DNA from: Pagrus major
Lineage: Eukaryota > Chordata > Actinopteri > Spariformes > Sparidae
DNA length: 64,000 nt
Reading direction: 5' to 3'
Assembly: GCF_040436345.1 (NCBI RefSeq)
Contig: NC_133224.1
Coordinates: 8,486,741-8,550,740 of the forward strand
Below are positions 1 through 17,664 of this stretch, in pieces. Under the pieces are notes generated by a model. That model saw only the letters and a program-made list of their open reading frames with translations, had not been told where the DNA came from and ran no database searches. A program made the translations under genes and the position numbers. Within the stretch, counting starts at the first letter, position 1, and the number at the start of each line of letters is the position of its first letter.

Positions 1-1684
1 CAGCTGAGCGGCCCCACAGCTCCGTGTCTCTGAGAATGTGGCCTCAGGTGTTTATTCGTAGCCTCTGCCTGTCAACAAGAGGGAGAAGGAGGGGAGTGGA
101 CGCGTTGGCGAAAGATCATTTTGTTCCTTAAACAACTTTGTTTACCGGTGGTTGTGTTAAGAGGTTTAAGATGTATATAGTCAGGGCTGCGTGAGGAAAA
201 GTCTTTTGTGTGCAACTGTGAATGCAAAGTTTCTCATTTCCTGTTTTTTTGTGGAGGGAGTAGCAGCAGCAGCAGCTCCGTGGCTCTCCCCCTGACCACA
301 ACTCCTTTTCTATCTGCTGCAGGAACACACGCCTCGAACACACCCACTCACCTCCTCAGAACATCATAAACTCTGCGCACCTTTGAGCCTCTCATGTTTG
401 CATCCAGCGCACACATCTCTATAGTGAGTGCGAATTAGTGCAGACCCTGTTCAAGTGCATCTGCCTTCGTCCCCCGCGGTGGCAGCTCAGCTCAGAGTTA
501 TTTAATGTGATGAACTTAATCCCACAGAGTCAAACAGGCCGATTATTTAATGGCACCCTATTGGCCTGAACCCGCTGGCCCGTTGTACCCAGCAGTACAG
601 ATCAAATCCATTATCTTTGTCCATGTTATGTCAGCCTCAAGTCGAAGTGAGTCGAGTAGCATTTTCCAAATAGTTTTTAACGGATGTTTGAGGGCAGTCC
701 GCTATAAAACATGACAAAAAAACGATCCGTTTATCTGCCGCCTTTATCCGTCACTGTCAAACTCAGTGAGCTTGTGATTTCTAAAAGTATTATCTGTTTA
801 TTATCTTATCACGGCAACAAACCCGGACATGAAATTACAACCCTGATTACAAGAAAGTTGGGGCGCCGAGGTTCTTCTCACTTTGCATCAAATGAATAAT
901 GAGTGTACATTTACAAAAAACAATAAAGTTGATTTGTTTGAACATTAAAGGTGCAATAAGTAAGAATTGTAAGATGCATTGATGAGATTATTATTATATT
1001 TACAGACGCTAACTTGAAGCTCGAATACCAGCAGTGCTTAGGTAGAACACAGAAGTACAGCAGGTATAGTAAGACATGAGGTGTACAAGATAACGGGTGA
1101 AGTTCAACGCGACGATGCGGCGGCAGAGTCAAAGGTCGCTGCCATGTTAGATGTTCAGACACGTCAAAAATGCTCAAGTGTGCAGCTTTTAATCTTTCCC
1201 CACTCGCTGACCTCAGATCAGTTCACTTTCTATCAAGTAAAACTTCAAGGCCCGGGTTATCAGCGGCAGTAACCGGTGTCGTAACTTTTCCTTCCCTTGG
1301 GAAATAATCTTAGTGCTACTACTACTCCAAATGACATAATGGCAGTTCATTTACAAGACCAATAAAACAGTCACACATAAACCTTTATCTACTAAATTCA
1401 CTCCTTATTTCCCAACCTTTCAGCACAGTCAGCACAAGCCCATCATGTGCTGCCATACAGAGTTCAGATTTTGCTTTAAATCAATTGCAAAACCACTAAA
1501 GATTTCTATATTTCAACTATATTTAAGTGGAAATTTGTATGAAATGATGCACATGACATCTGATAAGATGGTTTTGGTTTGCATATTGGTTTGTCTAAAC
1601 ATTAAAGAGCTTAAATAAAGAGTTGAAACTTGATTTTAAGGGGTAAAATAAGCTCTAACTCGTTGTTCTCCTGTGTTTCTCTAG
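1..1684 (+). other. slc7a8: Intronic sequence of slc7a8 upstream of the first visible exon
   Basis: No coding exon could be recognised here. The first slc7a8 exon in the window starts at 1685 in the middle of a codon, so this stretch is taken as the intron before it; the exons for the first roughly 170 residues must lie to the left of the window. A stretch from about 944 begins TTAAAGGTGCAATAAGTAAG, close to the end of the inverted-repeat element at 8304-8597, so it is probably one end of a related non-autonomous DNA transposon. No matching right end was found. Confidence 0.6.
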
Positions 1685-4600
1685 TGCTGCTGACATGGGT
1701 GAACTGCTCCAGCGTCAGGTGGGCCACCAGGGTGCAGGACATATTCACCGCCGGCAAGCTGCTGGCCCTCGCCCTCATCATCGTCATGGGCATCGTGCAG
1801 ATCTGCAAGGGTGAGCGACGCCATCTGTGCTCCCAGAATGCCTCAGTCCATAGCACCTTTGTCTGTGTGTGAAAGGATAAACCCGCTCGCGGTCACTGGG
1901 GACATCTTCAGTCGCTCGGGACAGTATAGACTCCCCGTGGATACCGCGGGGGTCAGCGAGGCGCTGGGGCCCTCACATAGCTAATATCAGCACGCCTGTG
2001 TGCTCTCACAACATGGCTGAGGGCCAGTTATTACAGGGGCCACAGAGAGTAGGCCCCTGAAACAACAAAAGGGGGGGATGTCTGTGCGAGCGTTTGAAGA
2101 TAAATGAAGAGTCCGGTGGCTGATTTGATGGGACTTTAGGTCATATATGAGGGGTGGGGGGGGACAGTATGTGAGCGCAGAAATACTTTAATGCTCTCTG
2201 AAAACATGCCTGAAGAGGGGATTTCACGAACCAGATTCCTAAAAATCATGGATTATTTAGATGTTACCCCGAGCAGCATTTGATGGTTTCTCGGTGGGAA
2301 CGCAGGGATCGCAGTCACTCTACAGAACTCCTTTTACAACTTGTTTTACACACACTGATTGCATTGGATAATGGTTTTCAGATGCAGACTGTAGCGGAAA
2401 GCTTGTTTACGCTCACAGCCAAACAACATTAGGTAACCTCAGAGAAATGCTCAGGAACAGGTCGTACAGATTTACGTAAGGAGCGCAGTAAACCCTGAAC
2501 AAATGAGACGGTTTTAAGTAGGGCAGTCGAAAAAGGAGTATTTTGATAATTCTGGTTATTTTTCAAGCAAAGATGTCAAACATGTGTTGCTTACAGCTTC
2601 TTAAATGTAAGGATTTGCTGCTTTTCTTTGTCATTTATGACAGTAAATGAAGAATCTTCTTCAAAAAGAAGCAATTTGAAGATGTGAAAAGCATTTATTA
2701 TGATTAAACTACAACTTAAACTTCCTTTTGCATTCTTCCCCACCTGTAGGAGAGTACTACTGGCTGGAGCCAGCCAACGCCTTCGAGCCCTTCAAGGAGT
2801 ACGATGTGGGTTTGATAGCCTTATCGTTCCTACAAGGCTCCTTCGCCTACGGAGGCTGGAACTTCCTCAACTATGTCACGGAGGAGCTGGTGGACCCCTA
2901 CGTGTAAGACTCTTTATTCTGCCTCTCATATCTCTGGAGATACTGGTGCCATAGGAATATATAGCTAATGTTAAAGCTACCTGCAGCTATTTGAGTGATT
3001 AGTCTAATCCCTGATCCTTTCTCTTAAAGCTCTCTAAAATTTGATAACATAGCATGGGAGAAATTCTCACCATCATCCCCAGTGTCTGGTCACTGACTTA
3101 GAAACATCTCTGGTAGAATAAAACGGTTTATTTCTTCATTTCCGCTGCATTTTCTGTCTTTTTAACAATCCCACATTTTTAATAACCTTAGTATCCATTA
3201 ATACACCTCCCCTAAGGTACAAGCTTTAATTTCCTACCTTAAATCCCCCCCCTCCCCCCAACCTCCTTCTCTTTAGCTTCTCTGTCTCCTAAACATTGCT
3301 GTTTTTATCGTCTCCAGGAACCTCCCTCGTGCCATCTTCATCTCCATCCCCCTCGTCACCTTCGTGTACGTCTTCGCCAACATCGCCTACGTCACGGCCA
3401 TGAGTCCCCAGGAGCTGCTGGCCTCTAACGCTGTTGCCGTGGTGAGTAGCTCGGAGCATGACACAGGGTGGTCCCGCGACGTCATTCATCACACACACAC
3501 ACCTCAGATAGCAGAATGTCTCCCTTTAGTGGAAGACAGACATGTTTGTTGTACCTAATTCATTGCATTGCACATTAAAAAACATGATGAAGTGAGCATC
3601 TAACCATCATCCGACCTCTAACCTTCATCCTCCCACTCCTCCATCCCAGACGTTCGGTGAGAAGCTGCTGGGAGTCATGTCGTGGATCATGCCCATCTCT
3701 GTGGCTCTCTCCACCTTCGGGGGAGTCAACGGCTCACTCTTCACCTCCTCACGGTTAGTTGGCTTAACAAGAAAAAATGTTTTTATGTTATGAGAAGTTT
3801 GTTGCTTTGTATTTTGACTCTTTTAGACATTTTTTTTTATGTTTACCCCCCTCGTCTGTCTAATATAACACTTTCTGTTGGATTCTTGTCTGTATTCCAA
3901 CAAATGGGGCCTTACAAGGGGTCAGGGAAAAATTGGAGGGTATCTCAAATATTGATGTATTTTTGTGAAACAATGGAGGTTTTTCCATCTGAAAGGTGCA
4001 TTATTTAGTACTACTTTAATTGTATTTGGCGGACCCTGCCACCTTTCTAGCTTCAAACAGTGTTCTGGGGACCTTATTTTCCTCTGAGAGCAGCTTGTTT
4101 ATTCAGTTATGGTTTGTGTTATTACCTCATTAATAATGTAAATATTAAAAATTCTGAGTTTGAAAACTACATAGTGCTCCTTTAAGGTAAAAAAAAATTG
4201 TTAAGTAGGAAACATCACTACTTGATCAAACTCCTAAAAGCTCACAGACATGCAATCTGTCACAAAAATCATAATGTATCACAAGAAGCTGTGCGTTACC
4301 TTTTCAGCATGTTAAACTCACAATAAATCATACTGTTATCTCTTTTATGACTGACTTTCACTTTTTAACACACTGGCTATGCTTTACAATCTTTAATCGA
4401 GGTCTGAACATGTGTATGATTATACATTTCCACTTCCTTTGTGCTCTAAATTTAACTCTCTTCCCTCTCTGCCATCCTCATCTTAACCCTCACAAATCCA
4501 CTACAAGCCTTTCCTTTATTCTTGAATAACATGTGGAAATACTGTAGACTTACACGCATTAACTGTTGTTTTGCTGCTTTGCCTCTGCCTCTCACAGATT

Positions 4601-5794
4601 GTTCTTTGCTGGAGCCAGAGAGGGCCACCTCCCCAGTCTGCTGGCCATGATTCACGTCAAACGCTGCACTCCCATCCCCGCTCTGCTCTTCACTGTGAGT
4701 CCTGCTCTCACCACACTCATTTATATTATCTCCTTTAGATAAGTCATTCTCTTGACACTGAGTCAAACCTCAGAGCAAGACAAGAAGCCGCAGACGAACC
4801 GCTAACTCCTTTTCTTCTCGTTCCTCAGTGCCTGTCCACCCTGCTCATGCTGTGCACCAGCGACATGTACACTCTCATCAACTACGTGGGCTTCATCAAC
4901 TACCTCTTCTATGGAGTCACTGTCGCCGGGCAGATTGTGCTGCGTTTTAAACAGCCCGACATGCACCGACCAATCAAGGTGTGTTTTGTGGTATACGTAC
5001 TCAAGAAGTGCAAGAAAATGTGTTTTTCTTGCATCAAATCCGTTGTTTATCACTTTGAGGAGAGCTAAACATGTTTCAAAAATGGAAATCCAACGGAAAA
5101 ACAGACATGATGTGCAGTAATGCTACCTTCAAGCAGCCACAAACCTTCGGAAAGCTGCTCTCTTGTGGTGTAAAAGGTGTACTATCACAGACTGATGTCA
5201 GAAAAATATTGCAAAAATATGCAAAAATGATCAGTCAAATCATATTTGAAAGAGAGAAACTGTCTCTGTGTGGGTGTACTAAGTCGTTGCTTTGTTCTGT
5301 CTTACAGATCAGCCTGATATGGCCGGTCATTTACCTCCTCTTCTGGGCCTTCCTGCTCATCTTCTCCCTTTACTCCGAGCCTGTGGTGTGTGGCATCGGC
5401 CTGGCCATCATGCTGACTGGCGTCCCCGTCTATTTCCTGGGAGTCTACTGGGACAATAAGCCACAGTGCTTCGACGCCTTCGTTAGTAAGTTCGCTTGAC
5501 GTGGGCTGGGTCACGTTTTGTCAAGAGAGTTGTTTGACAGTTTTGTTTTATCTTATTTTATCTGTTTGTACCATGTCATATATCATTTGAAAGGCCATTA
5601 CTGCACATGTCCTGAAACTTTGTTGCTCTCTTCTTCCAGATAAGATGACCTACGTGGGCCAGAAGTTCTGCATGGTGGTTTATCCAGGCGTCAGCAGCAG
5701 CAGCGGGAGCTCAGAGGAAGGAGAGGAGATGAAGGAGGCCAGGTCTCCTCTGTCCAAGGAGGACGGGGACAACCACAAGTCAGCGGACTGCTAG
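1685..5794 (+). CDS. slc7a8: LAT2-type heteromeric amino-acid transporter light chain, 3' eight coding exons (5'-partial)
   Basis: Coding exons are 1685-1810, 2750-2903, 3318-3441, 3650-3753, 4598-4694, 4829-4978, 5308-5485 and 5640-5794, all with GT-AG borders and matching phases, giving 361 residues from [10 protein letters not shown] to the stop. They match mammalian SLC7A8/LAT2 almost residue for residue: the TM5-6 region ([10 protein letters not shown]), the FAYGGWN motif holding the substrate-gating Phe known from LAT1, [28 protein letters not shown] and [15 protein letters not shown]2 pairs with 4F2hc (SLC3A2) and exchanges neutral amino acids across the plasma membrane, mainly basolaterally. 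The N-terminal third, which in LAT2 holds the cysteine that bonds to 4F2hc, lies outside the window. The cytoplasmic tail is Ser/Glu-rich and differs from mammals. LAT2 rather than LAT1 is favoured by the [17 protein letters not shown] and [13 protein letters not shown] segments. Confidence 0.95.
3990..4190. mobile_element. Short inverted-repeat element (MITE-like) in a slc7a8 intron
   Basis: The left end reads CTGAAAGGTGCATTATTTAG and the right end ACTACATAGTGCTCCTTTAA; the right end reverse-complemented (TTAAAGGAGCACTATGTAGT) resembles the left. The roughly 200 bp interior has no ORF. This fits a non-autonomous DNA transposon of a type common in teleosts. The superfamily was not determined. 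Confidence 0.5.
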
Positions 5795-8240
5795 AGCGTC
5801 CTCGCCTCCCACCCGCCCCACAAATAAACAGACATGTGCGAACCGAACGTGGGTGCGCAAAACAAACAAACAAGGCAGTTTGTAGTGGATTTCACTGATC
5901 AACACTCGTGCCCCCACACTTCCTGTTTTTAATATTTTTATTTGGTTTTAGCAATGTTTCAATCAATATCTCCTGTGCCAAATATAGTATGAGATGTTTA
6001 GAGTAACATGACCTCAAACTTGTCGGACTGGGGTCCTTCAAAAGTGCAATAAAGAAAGGTTAGCGCCTTCCAGCTCCTCAATACACACGCTTAAACACAC
6101 ACTTACGACTCATCGTCATCATCATCCTGCTTCTCCTCCTCCACATACTCCCTGCACAGTCCTACTGTAAGAGCGTCTTTTGTTTCTTTATTTTTTTTTT
6201 CTAATGTTTTATCAAAAGACTCTTACTGTGCCGTGATACGCAAACACTTTTTTTGGTTCTTTTTTCGTTTCTTTTTGTAAATTTTGTTCATCCATTCAAC
6301 ACACCAAAGCTGTATTTGATTGTCAGATAAATCAGTTTCAGATCAAGTCATTTCATGTCCTGACGTACACTAAGTACTGTGTGTTGTTTTTAACAGTGAC
6401 TGTGATTCCGAAATGTTCCTCTCTTTTTTTGTAATTGTGATAATTGTTTATAACATTTGCCTTTGTCGTTATTTTAGTTCGACTATGTTAATTTTTAGTT
6501 TTGTTGATATTCTTTTTTCTATTCGACATCATTTACATCTGGGCCTATTTTTTTTTTTACTCTTGCAACCCTGGAGGTGTACACCTGAAAGCTGATGTGT
6601 GATCTGTGCTTTGTATTGGTAGATGTGCTGGAAAATGGTGCACAGTTCTTTATTAATTGCCTTAATTAGATTATATTCTGTGTTCGGGTGCCATTGCAGC
6701 TCTGCTCTGACTGATGTGGATATTTGGTTGGGGTAGTTTTTAATGTTTATGGAAGCAACAAAAAAAAAAGGTGTCAGTTTTTTAAATTTGAGAGCTTTGG
6801 ATTCTTGTATGGACGCTACACAGATAGACATAGATGACTAGAAAGAATAACTAGGCCAGACTTGATAGTTTCCACCGCCACATTTGCATCGTTATTGTGC
6901 AAATCCCAACACCGACACATGTGAATGCCTGTGTGAAAAACAGTTAACGGCAGAAGTATTTTTTTGTAGCCTACCATCTAGTTGTGCTTAAATATTATTT
7001 GTTCTTTATTTAGCGTGTAGAAATGAGAGCTTTACACACACAAAAACTACTAGTGCAATATTAGTGCAGGCACCAGCAAAAGAAACTAAACGCTCACCCC
7101 TGAATGAACCCATTCTGTGTCGTCTGGTAATCGTTATGTATCTATACTTATGCTGTATATTATAGTAACAACACTCCTGCACACATAAAACACACATTGT
7201 GTACTTCTGTGTCTTTCTATATAATCTATTAGTGTCTCAGGGCATCCCCACTGCCTTCTCCTTACATACACACTGCCGAAAAAAGCAACAGTTCTGACTA
7301 ATTGCCTCTTTGCTACATGCCTGTACTGGTGCTTTTAGAGATTTATTTCCTCAGGAAGCTCAATCTTACGAGATATCCCAAAAGAAAAATACAGGCATTG
7401 GCAGACATGCATAAATAATTATATCAATAAAGTAAAGTTGGGCCAGTATTGTAAAGGTTTCTCTTGTTAAACTGTAAGGGGAACAGGGTGTCTTGGATGT
7501 CTTTACAAGTACAATGATTGTGTTTTGTGCCTGTACGGTTATTGTGTATTTACAGTATACACAGGTGTCATGACAGTCTGTATATTGTCTCTTAGTAAAT
7601 AAAAACCACTGACTAATGTTTGAACTTGTAATTCAGGGCCTCATTTATATATCTTTATCTTTATTCCAATGTGTGATCATTTCGAAGAACGTGATTCGAT
7701 TCTTATCAGAAGACATTTCCCTCCATTTTTAACACATTTCTCATCAACACCCTGACTGTACATAAATGAGGCCTGAATGTTTCCACCTCAGAAATCAAAT
7801 GCTGCAACTTTATAAATGTGATAAGCCAACTGAAACTTCACAAGTTCAGCGTATTTCAAATTGTGCTTGTTTACTGCTTAAAATCTTCTTCTTTTTTTTT
7901 TTTAACTCTTGTCTTACTTTCTTGCTGCTCAGTGTTCCCTAATAAGCTGCAACCCTATTCAGACCAAAACAGGCCTTCAATGTGGTGGAAATATGAAGTT
8001 TTCTATGTGTGCTGATAATCTAAGCAATACATCATGGCACTACAATACTCTCCCTGATGTTGTTTCTAAATCATTTTGTGTACACATTGGTCTCTAATTT
8101 AAGTTGCCGTTTGCAGTCCACCGAGAGCCATTTTTGACTGACGCGGCTCTCGAACTTAAGTCTATTTTTGTGTCAAAACTGTAAATGTACATACTGGTTG
8201 AGAGTGTGTGACGACAATAAAAAAAATGTCCATAAGTGAT
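5795..8240 (+). other. slc7a8: slc7a8 3' UTR with several poly(A) signals
   Basis: This A/T-rich tail after the stop codon has no credible ORF. AATAAA hexamers lie at 6048-6053, 7598-7603 and 8216-8221, with another near 7425, so alternative polyadenylation with a UTR of about 0.25 to 2.4 kb is possible. The end at about 8240 is inferred from the last signal. Confidence 0.55.
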
Positions 8241-8303
8241 AAAACTTTTCACGTCTCTTTTGTACGGCTGTTTGGAAAAAAATTATCCTCTTCACACATG
8301 TAT

Positions 8304-8597
8304 TAAAGGTGCATTATGTAAGAATTGGACACCAAATATTGGCTGAATGTCACCAAAGTAACTGCTAATGGATGCTAACTTTAGCAGCTAGTGCATTAGC
8401 TGACTGCCCGGACTGGAGCGTCTGTGATGTTTACCATCGGACTACCACCTCTTGAGGTACAAACTAGCCGTGGGCTAACTGGTTAGCATGCTAACTCCAG
8501 TCAATATCTCTGCAATGCCATACAAATATGTCTTACATCAAAACTGCTATTTCTTCACATTCTGTTTAAACTAAAATTCTTACATATTGCACCTTTA
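8304..8597. mobile_element. MITE with about 23 bp terminal inverted repeats
   Basis: The 294 bp element starts TAAAGGTGCATTATGTAAGA and ends with its near-perfect reverse complement (TCTTACATATTGCACCTTTA; one mismatch over about 23 bp). It has no ORF. TTAA abuts the left end and TTTA the right, so a TTAA-targeting superfamily (piggyBac or Kolobok) is possible but unproven. A related end occurs at about 944. Confidence 0.75.
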
Positions 8598-9250
8598 CGG
8601 ACGGCATACAAAACCGTGTGTTTGACATGGTTTAACCGCTGGACACAAAATGTCTCCTACTCCACTGTGAGGTCCATTCTCAGAGTATGAGCACTGGAGA
8701 ATTCAAGTTTTCACACAATGGACCAGGATTGGCTTTCAAACTATTTATGATGTCATAAGTCACACTGCATTTAGATTCTCAGTGAGCACAGAGTAAATTC
8801 ACACTGTGAGCATATGAATGTGAAAACAGCCCTCTAGTGTCAAACTCTGCACATACATCATCCCACACAGTGAAGCTTCAAACATTCAACTGCAGGAGCA
8901 AGAAGGAAGACACATTTTAGACGAGAGGGGGACTTAACTAAATTAATTTATGAAGAAGGCAGAATGGGAGAAGTGAGGCATTTTTCAACACAAGTTTATT
9001 CTACAGACAAAGTATTTGGCAGAATAGGTTAACTGGGACATATGTGAACTGACGTATCATCTCAAACGTCTCTGAACATACAAACAACCTAAATAATCCA
9101 TGTAAACTGAATCCATTGTCAGACAAACAGCCTTATTTGGTGTCTTCTTAACCAAAAAACATTTACTGGATGTATTCGGCATGTATAAAGCAATCTCTGC
9201 TATATGATTTAGGATTATTAACACATTTTTCCTCATAGAGATGGTTTGAC
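8598..9250. other. Intergenic spacer between slc7a8 and nedd8
   Basis: No coding exon, RNA gene or clear repeat was recognised. TTTATT (AATAAA on the - strand) near 8993 could serve a very long nedd8 3' UTR, but nothing else supports that. Confidence 0.4.
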
Positions 9251-9252
9251 AT

Positions 9253-10060
9253 TTCAGGAAAACCACGTATTTGCTTTCTGGCAGAGCGTTAGATGAGGAG
9301 ATCAACACCTACGTTTCACCACTATGTCCTTTAGAGGTAAGGCTGCAACCAGAAGACGGTTCGCTTAGTTTAGCTTACTACAAAAAGTAAAAACAGTTAG
9401 CCTGGCTCTGTCCAGCGCCGGTAATAACGCCTCTCCAAAGCTCATTAACTAACACGTTACATCTTGATAACAATATTGTTTTCTTACTCTGACTGTGTTG
9501 CGCTCCACTTATTGCATGTCTTGCTCTTAATTGTCACATTACTGGTGTTTTTACTGATCCTTTGTTGTTTAAATATTTGATTTTTATAAATGAATGTGAC
9601 CTTAAGTGCCATGAAAGACGCCATTACATGACATGTATTGTCATTGTTCAATCTGTACAAACACCGAAGTGTATTACCCACAATTCCATATTTTAGAGGC
9701 TGTTATGTAGCCGATTATTTCTTGGCTGTGATCAGTAACTTCTTAGGGTCTCCATTTGTTTCCTGCCTTAGAAGCATTCAAGAATCCAGCATATAAACTC
9801 TGGAAACCTGCAAATTGTCATTTTAAAAACTGTTTTTTTGGACAGATTATAAAAACAAGATATAAGTTGTTAATAAGTGAAGCTTAGAGGTGCTGGTTGT
9901 TTCCCTTGATCAGAGCTAAAATAGCTGTTTCCTCCTCTTTCTTTGTGCTAAGCTAAGCTAACTGGCTGCTGGCTGGCTGTTGCTTTACATTTAACAGACA
10001 AATATGAAAGTGGTATCAATCTTCTCACTTAACTTTCTGCCAGAAGGTGAAAAGATGTGT
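9253..10060. mobile_element. Palindromic non-autonomous DNA element (AGCTAAGCTAAC family)
   Basis: The left arm (CTTTCTGGCAGAGCGTTAGA and following, about 9275-9313) pairs with the right arm at about 10010-10048 (TCTTCTCACTTAACTTTCTG) when reverse-complemented, at roughly 28 of 36 positions by eye. Inside are GTTAGCCTGGCTCTGTCCAG and GTGCTAAGCTAAGCTAACTG, sequences I recognise from a very common teleost inverted-repeat family. At about 800 bp it is long for the family, so it may hold a nested insertion. The right half of a related copy lies in a gmpr2 intron at about 15215-15310. Exact ends are approximate. Confidence 0.55.
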
Positions 10061-10668
10061 TCAACACACTGTTCTCAACATTGGTGCTCCTCAAGAGGAG
10101 TTTTGTAACACCCAGTAGCCTCAAATAATTATACTAAGTGAGTTGGGGAGAAAAGTTCTGTGTCACATTGTGAAGGCAAAGACTGTAATCCAGGGATGGG
10201 TTCCCCTGAAGCATCTTTAAGATACAGTCGTCTCTGTTTTACCAGCAGAGGAACAAAGAAGACGTCTGTGGTTTCACACAGAGCCGCGGAAAGAGACCGG
10301 GAACTGCTTGAACACTGTACAGTAGTTTTCTGTAATGTAGCAGCCAAATTAGCTTTGGGCTGTAAATCTTTAGCCAAAGCTTTGTTTAATTCTGAGAAAA
10401 GTAAGCCTTTTCAGCTAGAGCAGCTTTAATATGTGGAGTGTATTGCTGTGGCAATGAAATAACATGGAGGAAGTGTTTGCAGCCAGCACATTTTTGGCTG
10501 CAGGGAAATAGCTGCCACAAGTAGAACCTGATCTAACTCTTTCTACCAATGGCTCTGTGTTGCCTACAATGCTGCGAGGTGACTCTGCAACCCCTGGCTA
10601 TGTGTCTTCTTCAGTGTATCCGCTCAGCGTAGGCATCGCAAAGGTTAAGGCTTGTCTCCGAGTGATTG
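10061..10668 (-). other. nedd8: Probable nedd8 3' UTR
   Basis: This stretch directly follows the nedd8 stop on the - strand. ATTAAA-type signals on that strand lie near 10386 and 10424. Short ORFs occur on both strands but none resembles a known protein. The UTR end was not fixed. Confidence 0.4.
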
Positions 10669-12044
<1,376 letters not shown>

Positions 12045-13075
12045 CTTTGTTGACTTGTTTTTTTTATCAAATAAACTATAGTATAATTAAACGCTTACCG
12101 ATCTATGATTTCACAATGATACTACGTTATTTTGGAGAGAGAACTCGAAATTCAATGGTTACTTCCTGTGTTCCTCGGTGAATCCTACCGCCTCATTCCC
12201 TGCGTGTCAAAGGTTCCGCTTCGACTTAACTTCGGACTTCGCATTTGCTTCACTCACCGTCGAGAAAAAACACTAAAATGCCTCACATATTCTCTTACAG
12301 CAGCGTGAACATCGCCGCCACATTAGTAAATCAAAAGGTGTGTCATGAATACCTAAAACCGCCCTTGCGACACTAGCGCAACGTGGCGTAAAGCGAGTCT
12401 CGCATTTGTAGTTTTTTGCTGCGTGTCGCCCCACTCGCTGAAGCCCTTAAAGAACTACAAAACGTCTGTTAGTTGGTGTCCGCCCCCGTAACGCTTCCCG
12501 CGCACGCAGTGGATAAGGAAACAGCGGCACAGACAAAATCAGTCAGACTTTCCATAAGGTAATACATACTGTCTTTTGCTAAATATACAAGATGATTAAT
12601 GTCGTTAGCTAGTTAGTAGCTCATGCTTAGGTAACCGGTTTGCTATGCTAATCAAATGTCTTCAGTTTTGGTACTTTCAACCGATGTAACCTTGAATTAT
12701 GACATCGTAGTTAAATAAGCAACGCTGCTCATATCTTTGTGGTATGGTTTGTTTTGTTTAGCTGCAGAAATAGCATTTTTCAGCCGGCTAGCTAGGTAGC
12801 TAGCTAAGGATATGCTTATTACAATTCCACATTGTAGTAATTACAGTTCTGGCTAAATCTGATTTATCTTTTTAATGCATGTTTTTGGGTTCCTTCCTCA
12901 CCCCACAGCACACCAGCTCATAGTTGCTGACCATATGTGTGTGTGAGTGTATTAAGGGGTTATTAAAAAAAACGAGAAAAGTCACAAAAACACCCATCCT
13001 GAAATGTGATCTTCTGTTTCACAGGTTCCTTTCAAGTTTTTTTTTGTTACACTACCTGTTCATCCTGTTTCCAAA
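12045..13075. promoter_or_regulatory. Shared divergent promoter region of nedd8 and gmpr2, with the gmpr2 non-coding first exon
   Basis: The two start codons are 1.03 kb apart on opposite strands. From about 12160 to 12550 the sequence is the most CpG-rich in the vicinity, as expected of a TATA-less housekeeping promoter. A donor at 12559 (CATAAG|GTAATA) and an acceptor ending at 13024 (TTTCACAG) suggest a non-coding gmpr2 exon ending at 12558 and 5' UTR at 13025-13075. Two inverted ACTACAA motifs (12405-12413 and 12453-12461) resemble the core of ZNF143 sites; this match is partial. Confidence 0.6.
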
Positions 13076-16171
<3,096 letters not shown>

Positions 16172-17280
16172 GTGTAGCGCGGTCGATGCATAAGTCTGCA
16201 ACACTGCCTGTCGGACTCCCAGATCCCGTTTGTGCATTGACGATGTGTAAACACAAGTGACCAGACATATACTTAAATACTTCCCTTTTCCTATCCTTAT
16301 TAGTTATTTTTGGGACTTAGGGTTCCTTGACTTGTAATTTTGACTGACATTAACAGAAATACTTTTCTGAGTCGCTTTTGACTCTGAATGTCACTTCTTT
16401 CATATAAGCCACAAAGTGTTTCAGGGGTCAGTGTGTCTCTAGACAGAAAGATGTGAGCCAGAGGAGTAAGGCGTGTCTGCTGTCGCATCATTCCAACGCA
16501 AGGTCCTTAGTTATTCTTTTAAAATGTATGCAAATCTGTGGCTGTCTATGAAACAGTATCTACAACATGGTCTATGCTCTGTGCCGACATTTTACTGTAA
16601 GCCTTTCTATAAAAGTATAGCTAATGTCTTAAATTATTTAAAAACCCTACATATATATGCAGCAGCTGTGGCTAATCAGAAAACTAAACAATTTTTAGAA
16701 ATACAATCATTCCGTTACTTGGTAAGTTTTGCACTTTAATGATTTGTAATTTGATCTAATAATTAGTTTCTGTTATTGTCTCATAGATATGTTTTGTCAC
16801 ACAGTCATTACATAGTAGGTGAATTAGATTTGGGAGAATTTATAAATGGACCAGTATATGCTGAATGCTAGAATTCAGTGCCAGAGCACAGACAGTACAT
16901 AGTAAGCAAGTGCTGAATTCATAGCAGAGGTGTTACTCAGTATGGACGTATATGCAGCTTTTCTCTGTTCCTGACCAATACCAAAGTCTGTGTGGGTTAA
17001 TGTTGGTGATGTGCATATTTAAATAAATTCATGATTTGTGATCGCCTTTAAATAAAGTGGTGATTCCTTGGAATTAGCCTTGGAAGTTTTACAGCCTCAG
17101 TCTCGGGTTTCACTTCACACAGTATCTGTTGTTACTCCATTTCAAGCTGACTTGTCTTATTTCATGTTTTACCGTCACTTTGGTGTGAAAATGGCCAAAT
17201 GTAAAATCAGAATGCAGTTTTTAAATTCATTTTTCTTTCTTCATGTGTTAGCCAGTCAATAAAAACATTCCACAACTTAA
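16172..17280 (+). other. gmpr2: gmpr2 3' UTR and distal flank
   Basis: This A/T-rich stretch has no coding potential. AATAAA signals lie at 17051-17056 and 17258-17263, and TTTATT at 17293-17298 gives a signal on the opposite strand, so the gmpr2 and TRIM-side transcripts probably end tail to tail here. The part from about 16674 rightwards recurs from 22864 in a segmental duplication. Confidence 0.6.
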
Positions 17281-17664
17281 CATTTTTCTGGCTTTATTAT
17301 TAAGCGGATCATTTAAAATGTATGTACAATACCAAAGACACAAATTCCTTGTTGCCTTTCTGACCTTATAAGACCACAAACTGTACGACATTGGAGCAAT
17401 TACCCATTCACCACCAGTAGATGGAGACAAACACCTTTCAGTGTTGTGCCATAAAAAGTAGAAACATTCAAATTAAAACAAAATGACCTGTCGTGTATAT
17501 TAGAAGCAATATAAGCAACTCCCAAAAAGATATTCACTTGAAGATATTACATTGCCTATAGTGTGTATGATGTGTATTATGAACATTTGCCCATTACTGA
17601 TATTTGCTGTAATAGTACTATAATTGCAGAAGGTATGTGTAGCCATGCACTTCTTAACACTTTA

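Noticed and set aside
3486-3502. CA-repeat after a slc7a8 exon
   Set aside because: A short simple repeat without other significance.
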